Assembly: GCF_001625355.1 (NCBI RefSeq)
Contig: NZ_JSEE01000001.1
Span: forward strand, 265,621 to 329,620
Length of the DNA: 64,000 bases
Direction of reading: 5' to 3'
Source: Marinomonas sp. TW1
GTDB lineage: Bacteria > Pseudomonadota > Gammaproteobacteria > Pseudomonadales > Marinomonadaceae
How positions within the stretch are numbered: the first letter of the stretch is position 1; every line of letters begins with the position of its first letter. The notes under the pieces were generated by a model. It saw only the letters and a program-made list of their open reading frames with translations, was not told the DNA's origin and searched no databases. Below, one piece after another: positions 1 to 9,785 of this stretch. Position numbers and translations under genes: made by a program.

Positions 1-1731
1 ATTGGTCGACAAATCACTGATCACATCCCGCACTAGATTTTCAACGTCACCACGAATAAGGATAATAGGCACTTCTCGCACCATGACACTTTCTAATCCA
101 GTTCGCTCAACGTTAAAGCCAAATGCCTTAAACACCTGACCGTTTTCTTCAACCAAGTCAGCCTCGCTTTGCGAAACAGAAATGTTGATCGGCACCAATA
201 GAGGCTGAGTGGCGATATTCTTTTCATAAAACGCATTTTTCATGCGCTCATAAACAATCCGCTCATGAGCCGCATGCATGTCCACAACAATCAACCCCTG
301 TTCACTCTCCGAGAGAATATACACACCGTGTATCTGCGCTACGGCATAGCCTAACGGTGGCACTTTTTGATAATCGTTTTCGGCCACATGATGAAAAGGC
401 GAAGCCGATTGAGCCATTGTCACCGTTTTAATTTCACCTGTATCAGGATCAATTTCTTCAGTGACTTGCGAACCAGACTGAGCAAAATCTCCCGCGTAAC
501 CTGAGAGCCTCTGCATCCCATCTAATTGGCTACGAATGGAATCACCACTTGGATTTGGTGAACTCACTTGAGCACCACTCTGGTAACCCGTTTGACGCAT
601 CCAATCCATACTAGAGGCTGCTGGACGATTGGCCAATGGCAATGCCGACTGCTCCGATATCGCACCGATAGAGGAGACTGAGCCTTGCTGACTGTCCGCC
701 ACTCCAGTCGGAGCAGAATCCGATTCAGGTCGAACATCGGCGATGGCTTTGTGAATGCGACTAAATAAGAAATCATGAACCAAACGCCCATCACGAAAGC
801 GCACCTCATGTTTCGTTGGGTGCACGTTCACATCGACCGTAGAAGGGTCCAATTCCAAATACAAGACAAAGGTCGGGTGACGACCATTGTACAAAACATC
901 GCGATAGGCTTGACGTACAGCGTGCGCTACCAATTTATCTTTGACTACTCGACCATTCACAAAGAAATACTGCAGATCGGCCTGAGAACGTGAAAAGGTC
1001 GGTAAACCAATCCATCCCCAAAGACGTAAGCCTGCCGCCTCCACATCCAGCGTTAATGAATTCTCAATGAATTTCTTGCCTAACAACGTCGCCAGGCGAT
1101 GCTCGGCATGCAATTGATCCGTCACAGGGCGTAAGTCATATACTTGCTTGCCGTTATGACTCAAACGAAAACCCGTTTCGTAGCGACTTAACGCCAAACG
1201 CTTAACCACCTCTTCAAGATGTGAGAATTCGGTTTTCTCAGTACGCAAAAACTTACGGCGTGCCGGTGTATTAAAAAACAAATCTCGTACGTCTATCGTG
1301 GTACCTTGCGGATGAGACGCAGGGCGAACGGCCGCGGCCATATCTTTACCTTCCGCCTCGACACGCCAAGCTTCACTTTCATTTTCAGCTTGAGAGGTCA
1401 GATGCATTCTCGACACGGAACTAATACTGGCCAACGCCTCACCACGAAATCCTAGCGTGTTCACCGCCTCAAGATCGTCCAGTGTGACAATTTTACTGGT
1501 CGCATGGCGACTCAAAGCAAGGGACAAATCGTCTTTTACGATACCGACACCGTTATCACGAATTTTAATTCGCCTCACACCGCCCTGCTCGACATCGATA
1601 TCCAGTTGGGAAGCGCCAGCATCCAAGCTATTTTCCAGTAATTCTTTTACCACGGAAGCTGGACGCTCAACCACTTCACCAGCCGCAATTTGGTTAGCAA
1701 GACGTGGCGATAAAAGATTGATTCTTTTCAT
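1..1731 (-). CDS. mutL: DNA mismatch repair protein MutL, 3' end cut by window edge
   Basis: MutL is the GHKL ATPase that couples MutS mismatch recognition to strand incision. The frame is open from an ATG at 1731 down to base 1, giving 577 codons, so only the extreme C-terminus is missing (family about 615 residues). Visible hallmarks are KELLENSLDAGA (the ATP-binding Glu/Asn helix), DNGVGI, GFRGEALASI near the N-terminus, and NVHPTKHEVRF ending the transducer domain. A Ser/Gln-rich linker of about 130 residues precedes the C-terminal dimerisation domain. It lies 48 bp downstream of amiB on the same strand, the usual gammaproteobacterial amiB-mutL order. Confidence 0.97.
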   Translation of the reverse strand, partial: MKRINLLSPRLANQIAAGEVVERPASVVKELLENSLDAGASQLDIDVEQGGVRRIKIRDNGVGIVKDDLSLALSRHATSKIVTLDDLEAVNTLGFRGEALASISSVSRMHLTSQAENESEAWRVEAEGKDMAAAVRPASHPQGTTIDVRDLFFNTPARRKFLRTEKTEFSHLEEVVKRLALSRYETGFRLSHNGKQVYDLRPVTDQLHAEHRLATLLGKKFIENSLTLDVEAAGLRLWGWIGLPTFSRSQADLQYFFVNGRVVKDKLVAHAVRQAYRDVLYNGRHPTFVLYLELDPSTVDVNVHPTKHEVRFRDGRLVHDFLFSRIHKAIADVRPESDSAPTGVADSQQGSVSSIGAISEQSALPLANRPAASSMDWMRQTGYQSGAQVSSPNPSGDSIRSQLDGMQRLSGYAGDFAQSGSQVTEEIDPDTGEIKTVTMAQSASPFHHVAENDYQKVPPLGYAVAQIHGVYILSESEQGLIVVDMHAAHERIVYERMKNAFYEKNIATQPLLVPINISVSQSEADLVEENGQVFKAFGFNVERTGLESVMVREVPIILIRGDVENLVRDVISDLSTN

Positions 1732-1779
1732 TAACGACCTTATTTATTTTGACCCATTGATAGTGGGTACCTGATCAGA

Positions 1780-3108
1780 TTATCCGGCCGGAATAACGAG
1801 CTTTTGCCCCACCCAGATAACATCATTTTTTAACTTATTGGCTTTTCGTAAAACCGCCAAAGAAACCTGATTGCGACGTGCAATTTGCGACAAGGTATCG
1901 CCCTTGCTCACTGTGTAGACATAGTCAGAATGTTTTTTCTGCTTCCACGCCACCAAAGTGCCTTCCGGCGCATTTTTAGTGAAATACCCAATCACACCTT
2001 TGGAAATAGACGCGGCCAACTTCACTCGATACGCTCGGCTGGAGAGATTTTTCGCTTCCGTTTTATTCGAAACAAATCCAGTCTCGATCAGGATAGAGGG
2101 TATGTCTGGTGATTTAAGCACCACAAAGCCAGCTTGCTGAACGGAGTTTTTGTGTAATTTGGCGACGCCCTTCATTTGACCAAGCACACTTTCCCCGACG
2201 TTAAGACTCATCTGGATGGTCGAATTCATTGACATATCGAGCAAAACTTCGGCCAACAATTGATCTTTGTCGTCCAACGAAATGCCCCCCACTAAATCCG
2301 CCGAATTTTCTTGTTGTGCCAACCAACGCCCCATTTCCGAACTTTTACCGCTTAACGACAAAGCCCACACAGAAGCGCCTCGTGCACTGGCCTTGGTAAA
2401 GGCATCCGCGTGCACAGAAATCATCAAATCCGCGTTCGCTTCCCGAGCCACTCGAGAACGGTCGCGCAATTTCAGGTAAACGTCCGTTGAACGAGTCAAC
2501 ACCGCCTTAAACCCATCTACCGCATTAATTCGCTTCGCCAATTCTTTCGCGATCGACAACACAATGTCTTTTTCACGCACCTTGTATTGCCCTAATGCTC
2601 CTGGGTCTTTACCACCATGCCCAGGATCAATAGCAATCACAATGTCGCGCTTTTCTTGGGAGATATTGGCCAGACTTTTCACTATGGTGGCTGGTTTTTT
2701 CTTTCCGTATTCCAGCTCAACCAAGATCCTTGGCCCATAAGTATCATTAGCAGACAGAACCGTACTTTTGGCGCGTGCAGCCTGCGCTAAATCCAAAACA
2801 AAACGAACACCAGTATTACGCTTAGCATAACGTACGCGCATCAACACATCTGACGACAAAGCAGTCAAACCATTGACCACTGCATTACTCAAATTAGCAT
2901 CACTGATATCAACAACGATGCGATCAGGATTAGACAAAGGAAAAATACGATGCTCAGACTTGCTGGATAGCTCAAAGACCAAACGCGTTACCCCTTCCTG
3001 TTGGGCAACACGAATATCACGCACTTCAGCCGCAGACACTTCCATTGCAACAATGGAAGTCATCCAGACCAAAATGATACTTAAAAAATTTTGAAATTTA
3101 GTTTGCAT
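1780..3108 (-). CDS. amiB: N-acetylmuramoyl-L-alanine amidase (AMIN-Amidase_3-LysM)
   Basis: A periplasmic zinc amidase that cleaves the stem peptide from MurNAc during cell separation. It has 442 residues with a signal peptide (about 1-27, ending VSAAEV), an AMIN septum-targeting domain (about 28-125), an Amidase_3 catalytic domain (about 155-375) and a C-terminal LysM (about 395-440, beginning YTVSKGDTLSQIARR). Zinc ligands and catalytic Glu are visible in DPGHGGKDPGA, REKDIVL, SVHADAF and ILIETGFVSN. It sits between tsaE and mutL as in E. coli. The domain order matches AmiB better than AmiA or AmiC, which lack LysM. Confidence 0.95.
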   Translation of the reverse strand: MQTKFQNFLSIILVWMTSIVAMEVSAAEVRDIRVAQQEGVTRLVFELSSKSEHRIFPLSNPDRIVVDISDANLSNAVVNGLTALSSDVLMRVRYAKRNTGVRFVLDLAQAARAKSTVLSANDTYGPRILVELEYGKKKPATIVKSLANISQEKRDIVIAIDPGHGGKDPGALGQYKVREKDIVLSIAKELAKRINAVDGFKAVLTRSTDVYLKLRDRSRVAREANADLMISVHADAFTKASARGASVWALSLSGKSSEMGRWLAQQENSADLVGGISLDDKDQLLAEVLLDMSMNSTIQMSLNVGESVLGQMKGVAKLHKNSVQQAGFVVLKSPDIPSILIETGFVSNKTEAKNLSSRAYRVKLAASISKGVIGYFTKNAPEGTLVAWKQKKHSDYVYTVSKGDTLSQIARRNQVSLAVLRKANKLKNDVIWVGQKLVIPAG

Positions 3109-3195
3109 ATCAGACAGCTAGCTATATATAAGAGACACACTATAACGGCTGAACCAGTGGATCTCAATCTTACTGATCGTAAAGAATTCGATAGG

Positions 3196-3666
3196 TTAGT
3201 CGACAACCAAGTCTTGTAACTTTGTCATTGCGATCAACCCTTTATCCGTTGTCGCTTCAAGCGCGACATGTCGACCTTGACGAATCAAATCCAAGCGCAC
3301 AATTAAATCGGCTTGCGGTAGAATACCTCGTCCCATTTCCGCCCACTCAATCAAACACAAGCTCTGCTCCGTGAAATAGTCCCGAATGCCCATAAACTCC
3401 AACTCTTCGGGGTCGCCAACTCGATATAAATCAAAGTGGTAAACCTCTAAATCTACTAATTCATAAGGCTCAACAATGGTATAAGTTGGGCTCTTTACTG
3501 GCCCGTCGTGCCCCATACCTCGCAACATGCCTCGAACCAAAGTGGTTTTACCCATTCCTAGATCTCCCTCTAGGTACACCACACCACCAGTTTGTAAGAC
3601 AGCCGACAATTTCGCCCCGAAGGCCTCCATGTCCGCTTCACCATATATCTCTTTTACTATTTGCAT
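3196..3666 (-). CDS. tsaE: tRNA threonylcarbamoyladenosine biosynthesis ATPase TsaE
   Basis: The small P-loop ATPase of the TsaBDE complex, which makes the t6A37 modification of ANN-decoding tRNAs. At 156 residues it is the normal family size. Walker A reads GDLGMGKTTLVRG (about residues 34-46), followed by the family's KSPTYTIVEPY and the acidic HFDLYRVGDPEELE. The start has no strong Shine-Dalgarno sequence, but no better downstream Met precedes the conserved N-terminal strand. It lies 87 bp upstream of amiB on the same strand and is probably the first gene of a tsaE-amiB-mutL transcript. Confidence 0.95.
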   Translation of the reverse strand: MQIVKEIYGEADMEAFGAKLSAVLQTGGVVYLEGDLGMGKTTLVRGMLRGMGHDGPVKSPTYTIVEPYELVDLEVYHFDLYRVGDPEELEFMGIRDYFTEQSLCLIEWAEMGRGILPQADLIVRLDLIRQGRHVALEATTDKGLIAMTKLQDLVVD

Positions 3667-3805
3667 TCGTTTTTAAACCTTCTACGTCCAATCACACTAG
3701 GACCCACTGAAACTCAAACAATTCTAATACACAAAGCTTTTGAAACAAGCTCTGTTACCGCATAATCAAGCACTTATCACTAATAAGTTTGTTCTAAGGC
3801 ATTTC

Positions 3806-4555
3806 ATGGATTGGCTACTCATTACATTAATCGCGATAGCGGTGTTCATTACGGGCATTTCCAAAGGTGGATTTTCTGGTGCCTTCGGCATCCTCGCCGT
3901 ACCATTAATCTCGTTACAAACCTCTCCGCTTTATGCCGCCGCCATTATGTTGCCCATCCTATGTTTAATGGACATTTTTACCGTGCAAAAGTTTTGGCGA
4001 AAGTGGCATAAAAAAGAGCTGATTAACTGCATTCCCGCCGCCATTACAGGCGTACTCATCGGCGGTTTAACCGCCTCGTGGTTTTCGGCGGACTGGCTAA
4101 GAATCATGGTTGGCATCATTGCCGTTGGCTTCACCCTGAATTCATGGCCTCGCAAACACCGTACCAAGCAACCCAAACCACTTAGCTCGATTGCAGGCCG
4201 TTTATGGTGTGCATTAGGCGGCTTCACCAGCTTTATTGCCCATGCGGGCGGCCCACCAATGAGTGTGTATCTACTCAGAGCCAATTTAGAAAAAACACAA
4301 TATGTCGCCACGGCAGCGGTTATTTTTACCGCCATCAATTACGTCAAGTTGATCCCCTACAGCCTGTTAGGTCAACTTAACGTCTCTAATATATTGCTGT
4401 CACTGTGCTTCGCGCCATTAGCCTATGTCGGCGTACAACTTGGCGCTTGGCTACATTATCGAATTTCAACCGGACTCTTCTTCAAATGCATGTACAGTTT
4501 TCTGTTTATCACAGGTCTAAAATTGATCTGGGATGGCAGCATGGCGTTGCTATAG
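3806..4555 (+). CDS. TSUP/TauE-SafE family membrane transporter
   Basis: A predicted inner-membrane anion permease of the TauE/SafE (TSUP) family, whose members move sulfite, sulfoacetate, taurine-derived or other organic anions. Start ATG 3806 is preferred over the longer frame because AAGG lies 6-7 bp upstream and the protein then opens directly with a hydrophobic segment (MDWLLITLIAIAVFITG). It has 249 residues, about 8 membrane spans and the repeated TSUP signature GISKGGFSGAFG near the N-terminus. Its substrate cannot be inferred. It is divergent from tsaE and convergent with orn, occupying a place where E. coli has queG/nnr. Confidence 0.85.
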   Translation: MDWLLITLIAIAVFITGISKGGFSGAFGILAVPLISLQTSPLYAAAIMLPILCLMDIFTVQKFWRKWHKKELINCIPAAITGVLIGGLTASWFSADWLRIMVGIIAVGFTLNSWPRKHRTKQPKPLSSIAGRLWCALGGFTSFIAHAGGPPMSVYLLRANLEKTQYVATAAVIFTAINYVKLIPYSLLGQLNVSNILLSLCFAPLAYVGVQLGAWLHYRISTGLFFKCMYSFLFITGLKLIWDGSMALL

Positions 4556-4570
4556 GCTTGCAACATAAAA

Positions 4571-4590
4571 AAACGAGCCAACGCTCGTTT
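4571..4590. terminator. Hairpin between convergent TSUP gene and orn
   Basis: Perfect inverted repeat AAACGAGC - CAAC - GCTCGTTT, flanked by an A-run on the left and T-rich sequence on the right. This is the expected form of a bidirectional intrinsic terminator between two converging genes. Confidence 0.75.
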
Positions 4591-4625
4591 CTTTATGTCA
4601 TTTATTCACGCTATTTAAAGCCACA

Positions 4626-5177
4626 TTAGACATCCAAGCCAAACATGGTTTTACGATAATGCTTGAGCTCACCAATGGACTCCATAATATCATCCAAAGC
4701 CAAATGCGCACCGGATTTTGTGAATCCCTCTAATGCTTCTGGCTTCCAACGACGAGCCAATTCCTTAATGGTACTCACATCAAGATAACGATAATGGAAA
4801 TACGCCTCTAGCTTGGGCATATAACGGTATAAGAAACGACGATCTTGCCCCACACTGTTACCACAAATGGGTGATACACCAGCAGGTACATATTGTTCAA
4901 GAAAGGCGATGGTCTGCGCTTCCGCCGTTGCCATATCAATGTCAGATGCCAACACCTTAGCAGTTAAACCTGACGCACCATGATGCTGAGTGCACCATTC
5001 ATCCATAGCATCCATGACCGATTTCTCTTGATGAATGACCAAATTAGGCCCTTTTGCCAATACATTTAAATCTTTATCTGTGACCACTGTCGCAATTTCA
5101 ATAATGGTGTCTTGCTCTGGTTCCAAACCCGTCATTTCAAGGTCAATCCAGATTAAATTGTCTTTATTCAAACTCAT
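4626..5177 (-). CDS. orn: Oligoribonuclease (DEDDh 3'-5' exonuclease)
   Basis: Degrades di- to penta-ribonucleotides, including pGpG from cyclic-di-GMP turnover. It has 183 residues, the family norm. The DEDDh catalytic set is visible: D12 and E14 in WIDLEMTGL, the Asp in [12 protein letters not shown], and the His and Asp near the C-terminus in GAHLALDDI. It is transcribed away from rsgA with 74 bp between the starts, as in many gammaproteobacteria. Confidence 0.97.
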   Translation of the reverse strand: MSLNKDNLIWIDLEMTGLEPEQDTIIEIATVVTDKDLNVLAKGPNLVIHQEKSVMDAMDEWCTQHHGASGLTAKVLASDIDMATAEAQTIAFLEQYVPAGVSPICGNSVGQDRRFLYRYMPKLEAYFHYRYLDVSTIKELARRWKPEALEGFTKSGAHLALDDIMESIGELKHYRKTMFGLDV

Positions 5178-5251
5178 ACTTACTCAAATCCTTTATTATC
5201 ATTGCCAAGCATTATACTCTATGCGCCTTACTATAGGATCAGAAAAGACGA

Positions 5252-6286
5252 ATGTCGAAGCGAAAACTCACCAAACAGCAAACTTGGCGCATTGAGAAGA
5301 TTCAACAAGAGCGCATTGAAAGAACCAAGAAACGCAGCAATAAAGCAGAAGAATTGCTGCAGTCTTCTGACCTTGGTCCGGAAACCCAAGGCATCGTTAT
5401 TTCCCATTTTGGCACCCAAGTGGAAGTAGAAGGTACGCAACCTCCTTTTGTCGGCGTCTCCACCCGTTGTAACTTAAGAGCCAACCTAGGCCAATTAGTC
5501 ACTGGGGATAAAGTGATTTGGCGCCCCAAACAACAAGCCGGTGGTGTCGTTGTTGCGACAACAGACAGACAAACGTCTCTGTCACGACCTGACATGCATG
5601 GTCGCCTAAAACCGGTTGCCGCAAACATAGATCATATTGTCATTGTGATTGCCGCAGAACCTGTTGCCCACGCCAATTTAATTGATCGCTATTTAGTCGC
5701 CGCTGAAACCGTTGGCATACCACCCGTGATTTTGCTTAACAAGTGCGACCTGATCAATGACAGTAACCGCGAGCAACTCAATGCTTTACTAGAGACTTAT
5801 GAGAAGCTCGATTATCGAATCATTCGAACCTCCACCAAAGACCAAGCTGGAATGGAATCTCTTTATCAATTCCTAGGAGACAAAACCAGTGTGTTTGTTG
5901 GTCAATCTGGGGTTGGTAAATCATCGCTAATTGGCACCCTATTACCAGGCATTGAAATCAGCGTCGGTGAGTTATCGCAAAAACGCAAAAAAGGCACTCA
6001 CACTACGACCACAGCACGATTATTTCATATGCCCAAAGGGGGTGACTTGATCGACTCTCCAGGCATCCGAGAGTTTGGATTGTGGCACATTAGTGAAGAT
6101 GAGCTGCTTAATGGCTTCATTGAATTTCGCCCCCACATTGGCTACTGCCGCTTTCGCGACTGCGCCCATGAAAAAGAGCCAGGCTGTGCCATTTTAGACG
6201 CCTTAGAAAAAGGTGAAATTTCTGAGCATAGATTCCAAAGCTACTTACGCATTAAGCAATCTATCCGAGAAAACCAAGCGTTTTAA
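5252..6286 (+). CDS. rsgA: Ribosome small-subunit-dependent GTPase RsgA
   Basis: A circularly permuted GTPase acting late in 30S assembly. It has 344 residues: a basic N-terminal extension, an OB-fold (about 45-115), then the permuted G motifs G4 (LLNKCDL), G1 (GQSGVGKSSLI), the switch segment GTHTTTTARL and G3 (DSPGIREFG). It ends with the zinc-binding C-terminal domain (CRFRDCAHEKEPGC). It is divergent from orn and convergent with motB, sharing the bidirectional terminator at 6297. Confidence 0.97.
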   Translation: MSKRKLTKQQTWRIEKIQQERIERTKKRSNKAEELLQSSDLGPETQGIVISHFGTQVEVEGTQPPFVGVSTRCNLRANLGQLVTGDKVIWRPKQQAGGVVVATTDRQTSLSRPDMHGRLKPVAANIDHIVIVIAAEPVAHANLIDRYLVAAETVGIPPVILLNKCDLINDSNREQLNALLETYEKLDYRIIRTSTKDQAGMESLYQFLGDKTSVFVGQSGVGKSSLIGTLLPGIEISVGELSQKRKKGTHTTTTARLFHMPKGGDLIDSPGIREFGLWHISEDELLNGFIEFRPHIGYCRFRDCAHEKEPGCAILDALEKGEISEHRFQSYLRIKQSIRENQAF

Positions 6287-6296
6287 ATCAAAAAAA

Positions 6297-6324
6297 TGCG
6301 AGCCCAATCAGGCTCGCATTTTTT
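6297..6324. terminator. Bidirectional terminator between rsgA and motB
   Basis: Perfect 8-bp stem TGCGAGCC / GGCTCGCA with loop CAATCA. An A-run lies on the left and a T-run on the right, so it can end transcription from both directions. Confidence 0.88.
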
Positions 6325-6368
6325 ATAACACCACCACAACGCAATCTCGTTAAATAAAGACTGCTTTA

Positions 6369-7277
6369 CTAAAAAACCATTTCTGGCGTGAGCTTCAAAT
6401 CGGATTGTTTTGCTGGGTTGCCAAAGTTACGTCGATTTTGGTTTAGCAATTTACGATAGGCCTCATCCGTCATTAAAGTAATGCTTATACGTCGATTTTC
6501 TGGGCCCGCTGGGTTTAAACGATTATATGGAATAGTACCCCCTAACCCGGTCACTTGAGCAAACCGAGCATCGCTCACTCCCCCTTCCTCTAGAATTTGA
6601 CGTGCTGCATTTGCCCGCATGGCCGATAAATCCCAATTATTCAATCTCGCCGAGCCTGAATACTTAGAAGAGTCCGTATGGCCACTGATCACAATCGGAT
6701 TTTTCACTCTATTAAACAGTGACGACATTGTTAGCAACGTATTCTCAATGTCTGGCATCATACGCGCGCTACCACGCTCAAACATCGGTTTATCCGGTGT
6801 GTCTAGTAATGTAATACGGACACCGATGGGAGTAATTTCAAGCCGTAAGTTTTTCTGCTTAGATAAAACTATGTTGTTTTTTTCTAATTCATCTTTGACC
6901 AAATCATTCAAACTCTGCGATACCGAAGACTCCTCACCGTTCCCTACCCCTGTTTCATGACTGGGCACATCAGTACTGCCTGGCTCAGGCAATTGCAAAT
7001 CCAGCTTCTTCTCTATACTCATGGCGGGACTACCGCCTAAATCAATAGGATTAGCGCTAAAGCCTGCCGTACCGGCTCCCATAGGGTCTTGAAAATACCC
7101 TTGAATGGTCTCTCTTTCTTCTGGGGATGCCACACTAATGATCCATAACACCAAAAAGAACGCCATCATCGCCAACGCAAAATCCGCTAGAGCAATTTTC
7201 CATGCGCCACCATGATGACCACCTTTCTTAACCTTTTTTACCCTTCGAATTACTAAGCTATTTGAACCTAAGGCCAT
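6369..7277 (-). CDS. motB: Flagellar stator protein MotB
   Basis: The peptidoglycan-anchored stator subunit of the proton-driven flagellar motor. Start ATG 7277 is chosen because AGGAG lies 8 bp upstream; the longer frame opens with TTG. Of 302 residues, the basic N-terminus is followed by one membrane span (ALADFALAMMAFFLVLWII) carrying the proton-binding Asp32. A plug/linker comes next, then an OmpA-like domain (about 150-280) with GHTDSSKYSG and the NWDLSAMRA helix. It forms an operon with motA, 30 bp upstream. The position beside rsgA and orn resembles the Pseudomonas motAB-rsgA-orn arrangement (from memory). Confidence 0.95.
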   Translation of the reverse strand: MALGSNSLVIRRVKKVKKGGHHGGAWKIALADFALAMMAFFLVLWIISVASPEERETIQGYFQDPMGAGTAGFSANPIDLGGSPAMSIEKKLDLQLPEPGSTDVPSHETGVGNGEESSVSQSLNDLVKDELEKNNIVLSKQKNLRLEITPIGVRITLLDTPDKPMFERGSARMMPDIENTLLTMSSLFNRVKNPIVISGHTDSSKYSGSARLNNWDLSAMRANAARQILEEGGVSDARFAQVTGLGGTIPYNRLNPAGPENRRISITLMTDEAYRKLLNQNRRNFGNPAKQSDLKLTPEMVF

Positions 7278-7307
7278 CCTACTCTCTCCTGATACCAAAC
7301 GTTCAAA

Positions 7308-8162
7308 TTAGCGATACTGCTGCAATTCAATGGACAACTCAGCAAAACTTGGGCGCATGTCCGGCGGTAATAATTTACGCCCCGTTTCGACCGCAACTGG
7401 CGGCGCATAACCAGATACCACTGAGTTCAAACTGGCCTTGACACACAAATACGCTTTTAACTCATGACTCCCAAGCGTCTCAAGATGCGCAGATGCAGGG
7501 CCAACAAAACCATAAGCGAAGAAAATCCCCAAAAACGTCCCCACCAAAGCCGCCGCCACATGATAACCAATTTCCTCCATCGGCCCACCAATCGACCCCA
7601 TAGTAATAACGATCCCCAGTACTGCGGCAACAATACCAAAACCAGGCAAACCTTCAGCCACGCGATTCAAGGCATGACCTGGCTCGACTAACTCTTCTTG
7701 GATTTGCTCTATCTCATTGTCCATGATGGCTTCGATTTCGTAGGCTGGTAAGCCGGTCAAAGTGAAGATACGGTAATTGTCGGTGAGAAAATTGACGACT
7801 TCGTGATCACGCACAACATCAGGAAAACGGTTAAACAAATCGCTGGTGAAAGGCGATTCAATGTCCTCTTCAATAGACAAAAAGCCCTCTTGACGACTCT
7901 TCTGAAACAAACAAAACATTAAGCCCAACAACTGAGAATAAAAGCGCTTGTTATGTCGACTTCCCGTCACCACTTGCGGCAGCATAGTAAAGACTTTCTT
8001 CTGCACGATAAAAGGGTTCGCTATCATAAAAGCCCCTAATGCCGCACCACAAATAATGATAATTTCAAAAGGCTGCCATAACGCCAATAACTGTCCATGT
8101 GCGGCCACGTACCCAGTGACAACACTGACGATAACGACCAGCAGGCCCGCTAATGCAAACAT
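7308..8162 (-). CDS. motA: Flagellar stator protein MotA
   Basis: The stator ring subunit that converts ion flow to torque. It has 284 residues and four membrane segments: an N-terminal pair (FALAGLLVVIVSVVTGYVA and FEIIIICGAALGAFMIA) and a C-terminal pair (GFGIVAAVLGIVITMG, and AAALVGTFLGIFFAYGFV with the conserved Pro following). A cytoplasmic loop (about 70-165) carries the charged face. It is first in the motAB operon. Sequence alone favours the proton type, but coupling ion is not proven. Confidence 0.95.
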   Translation of the reverse strand: MFALAGLLVVIVSVVTGYVAAHGQLLALWQPFEIIIICGAALGAFMIANPFIVQKKVFTMLPQVVTGSRHNKRFYSQLLGLMFCLFQKSRQEGFLSIEEDIESPFTSDLFNRFPDVVRDHEVVNFLTDNYRIFTLTGLPAYEIEAIMDNEIEQIQEELVEPGHALNRVAEGLPGFGIVAAVLGIVITMGSIGGPMEEIGYHVAAALVGTFLGIFFAYGFVGPASAHLETLGSHELKAYLCVKASLNSVVSGYAPPVAVETGRKLLPPDMRPSFAELSIELQQYR

Positions 8163-8286
8163 ATTTTTACTTCCTTAATACTGACAAAGTATGCTCTTAC
8201 ATAAATATACAGTATGATTAATCAGATACGAAATATAAGAGCATGATGCATACTTATAAACAACCGAGTCAGCAAAGTCACCTTTT

Positions 8287-9762
8287 ATGAGCAGCAAATC
8301 TCCATCGGGCCTAAACGAATGGCTGAGTTTTCTTAAGACGAAAAAATTCCCAGTACGAGCGGGTAACTTGGCGCGTCTTAAAACCCAAATAAAGCGCACG
8401 GAAGACACACTGGAGAACATGCAAAAAAACATTGCTAGCGACCCACTTCTCGCTTTTGCTATTTTAAATGAAGCGAATCGAATCGTGGTGAACAAGCACA
8501 ATGAGATCAACACACCGTTTCATGCCGCCGCCATGGTTGGCATGAATGGCATTCACAACTTATTTAAACGCTTCGCTCCTTACGAAACACGCAATAGACA
8601 ACTACCAGACAATCTCACGGCATTTCTAGCCGAAATTCAAACCAGCTACGAAGCCGCCACGATGGCTAGACACTGGTCAATCGAAAACCTCACCAGCCAC
8701 GAAGATGATATTTTCTGGATCACTCTGTTTCGTGATGCCGCCAAATGGCTACTTTGGTATTATGCCTACCCTGTTATGCAAGAAATACAGAACCGAATCT
8801 TAAGAGGTGAAAAAGCCAGTCAGGTTGAAATGACTGTATTAGGCTGTCGTATCGATGAATTAACCGTACACTTATGCACTTTCTGGGGAACCCCAAATAA
8901 AATCATCGAATCGTTTTTAACAAAACACATCCCCAATGCCAATGAACTGCAGTCGCTCGCCCATTTAGCACATCACCCAGATGAATTACCGGGCTTCACT
9001 GAAGATAAGCGCTTAACCATCCTGATGAATAACCCACTGATTTTTTCATACTGCGCATCGAAAGTGGCAGAAGAAGCAAGCAACAAAGGCTGGGATTCAA
9101 AAAATCTTGCGTTTTTTTACCGCGTGGTGGCAACGGTAATGCATCGCCGCATTGGTGATGTCATCAGAACCGCGCACTTTGCCTCAACTGAAGCTGCAAA
9201 ACTGTACAATCATCGCGGCAAACGTCCTATGGCCCTGCAATTACTTGACCCTGATTTGTACACCAAAAACAGCGCATCCGTTAAAAAGACCGTGAGCATT
9301 TCGCCGCTGGCCAATCTAAAGAAAAACTTAACAAAAAGCGAACATCAGGGCTGTAAAAACCAAGCTAATCTGGCCCTAAAAGCCATTAAGCAAAGCATCC
9401 CAAATACACAACACGTCATTCTCTTCAGGCACAATTCAACGGGATTCCAGCCGCTCTTTCAATCTGGCTATAAACTGGACATCTTGAAGAAAATTCGTTG
9501 GAATGCAGATTCAAAAGTATTTGCCAAACTGGCCAAGCAAAAGTCTGCGAGCCACCTATTTGGCGACAAACTCAATGCATTGCTCTCAGATTTACCCGAT
9601 ACCTCGGATCAGATCATCGATGAACAAAGCCACCTTATCCTAGCGTCAGCCATCATCAACCAACAAGAAATGATGCTCTTTTGGCTTGAAACCCGAACCG
9701 AATTTAACGAAAAAGATTTTAAAACCTTGAAACAAATCGTATCCCTTATTAATAATGCCTAA
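8287..9762 (+). CDS. HDOD-domain protein
   Basis: A 491-residue soluble protein whose N-terminal half (about 20-220) reads as an HDOD domain: leading helices with LLAFAILNEANRI, then FHAAAMVGMNGI, a central helical stretch and the HHPDELPGF segment. HDOD proteins are non-catalytic relatives of HD hydrolases found in signalling and motility regulation. The C-terminal third (about 370-490) may be a small GAF-like sensor domain, though I cannot assign it firmly. It is divergent from motA and 23 bp upstream of psd on the same strand, so it probably shares a transcript with psd. Confidence 0.75.
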   Translation: MSSKSPSGLNEWLSFLKTKKFPVRAGNLARLKTQIKRTEDTLENMQKNIASDPLLAFAILNEANRIVVNKHNEINTPFHAAAMVGMNGIHNLFKRFAPYETRNRQLPDNLTAFLAEIQTSYEAATMARHWSIENLTSHEDDIFWITLFRDAAKWLLWYYAYPVMQEIQNRILRGEKASQVEMTVLGCRIDELTVHLCTFWGTPNKIIESFLTKHIPNANELQSLAHLAHHPDELPGFTEDKRLTILMNNPLIFSYCASKVAEEASNKGWDSKNLAFFYRVVATVMHRRIGDVIRTAHFASTEAAKLYNHRGKRPMALQLLDPDLYTKNSASVKKTVSISPLANLKKNLTKSEHQGCKNQANLALKAIKQSIPNTQHVILFRHNSTGFQPLFQSGYKLDILKKIRWNADSKVFAKLAKQKSASHLFGDKLNALLSDLPDTSDQIIDEQSHLILASAIINQQEMMLFWLETRTEFNEKDFKTLKQIVSLINNA

Positions 9763-9785
9763 ACTCAAACATCAGGACGAACACT

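Noticed and set aside
1457..1774. Plus-strand open frame inside mutL
   Set aside because: Shadow of the conserved mutL N-terminal coding sequence; no homology-like pattern.
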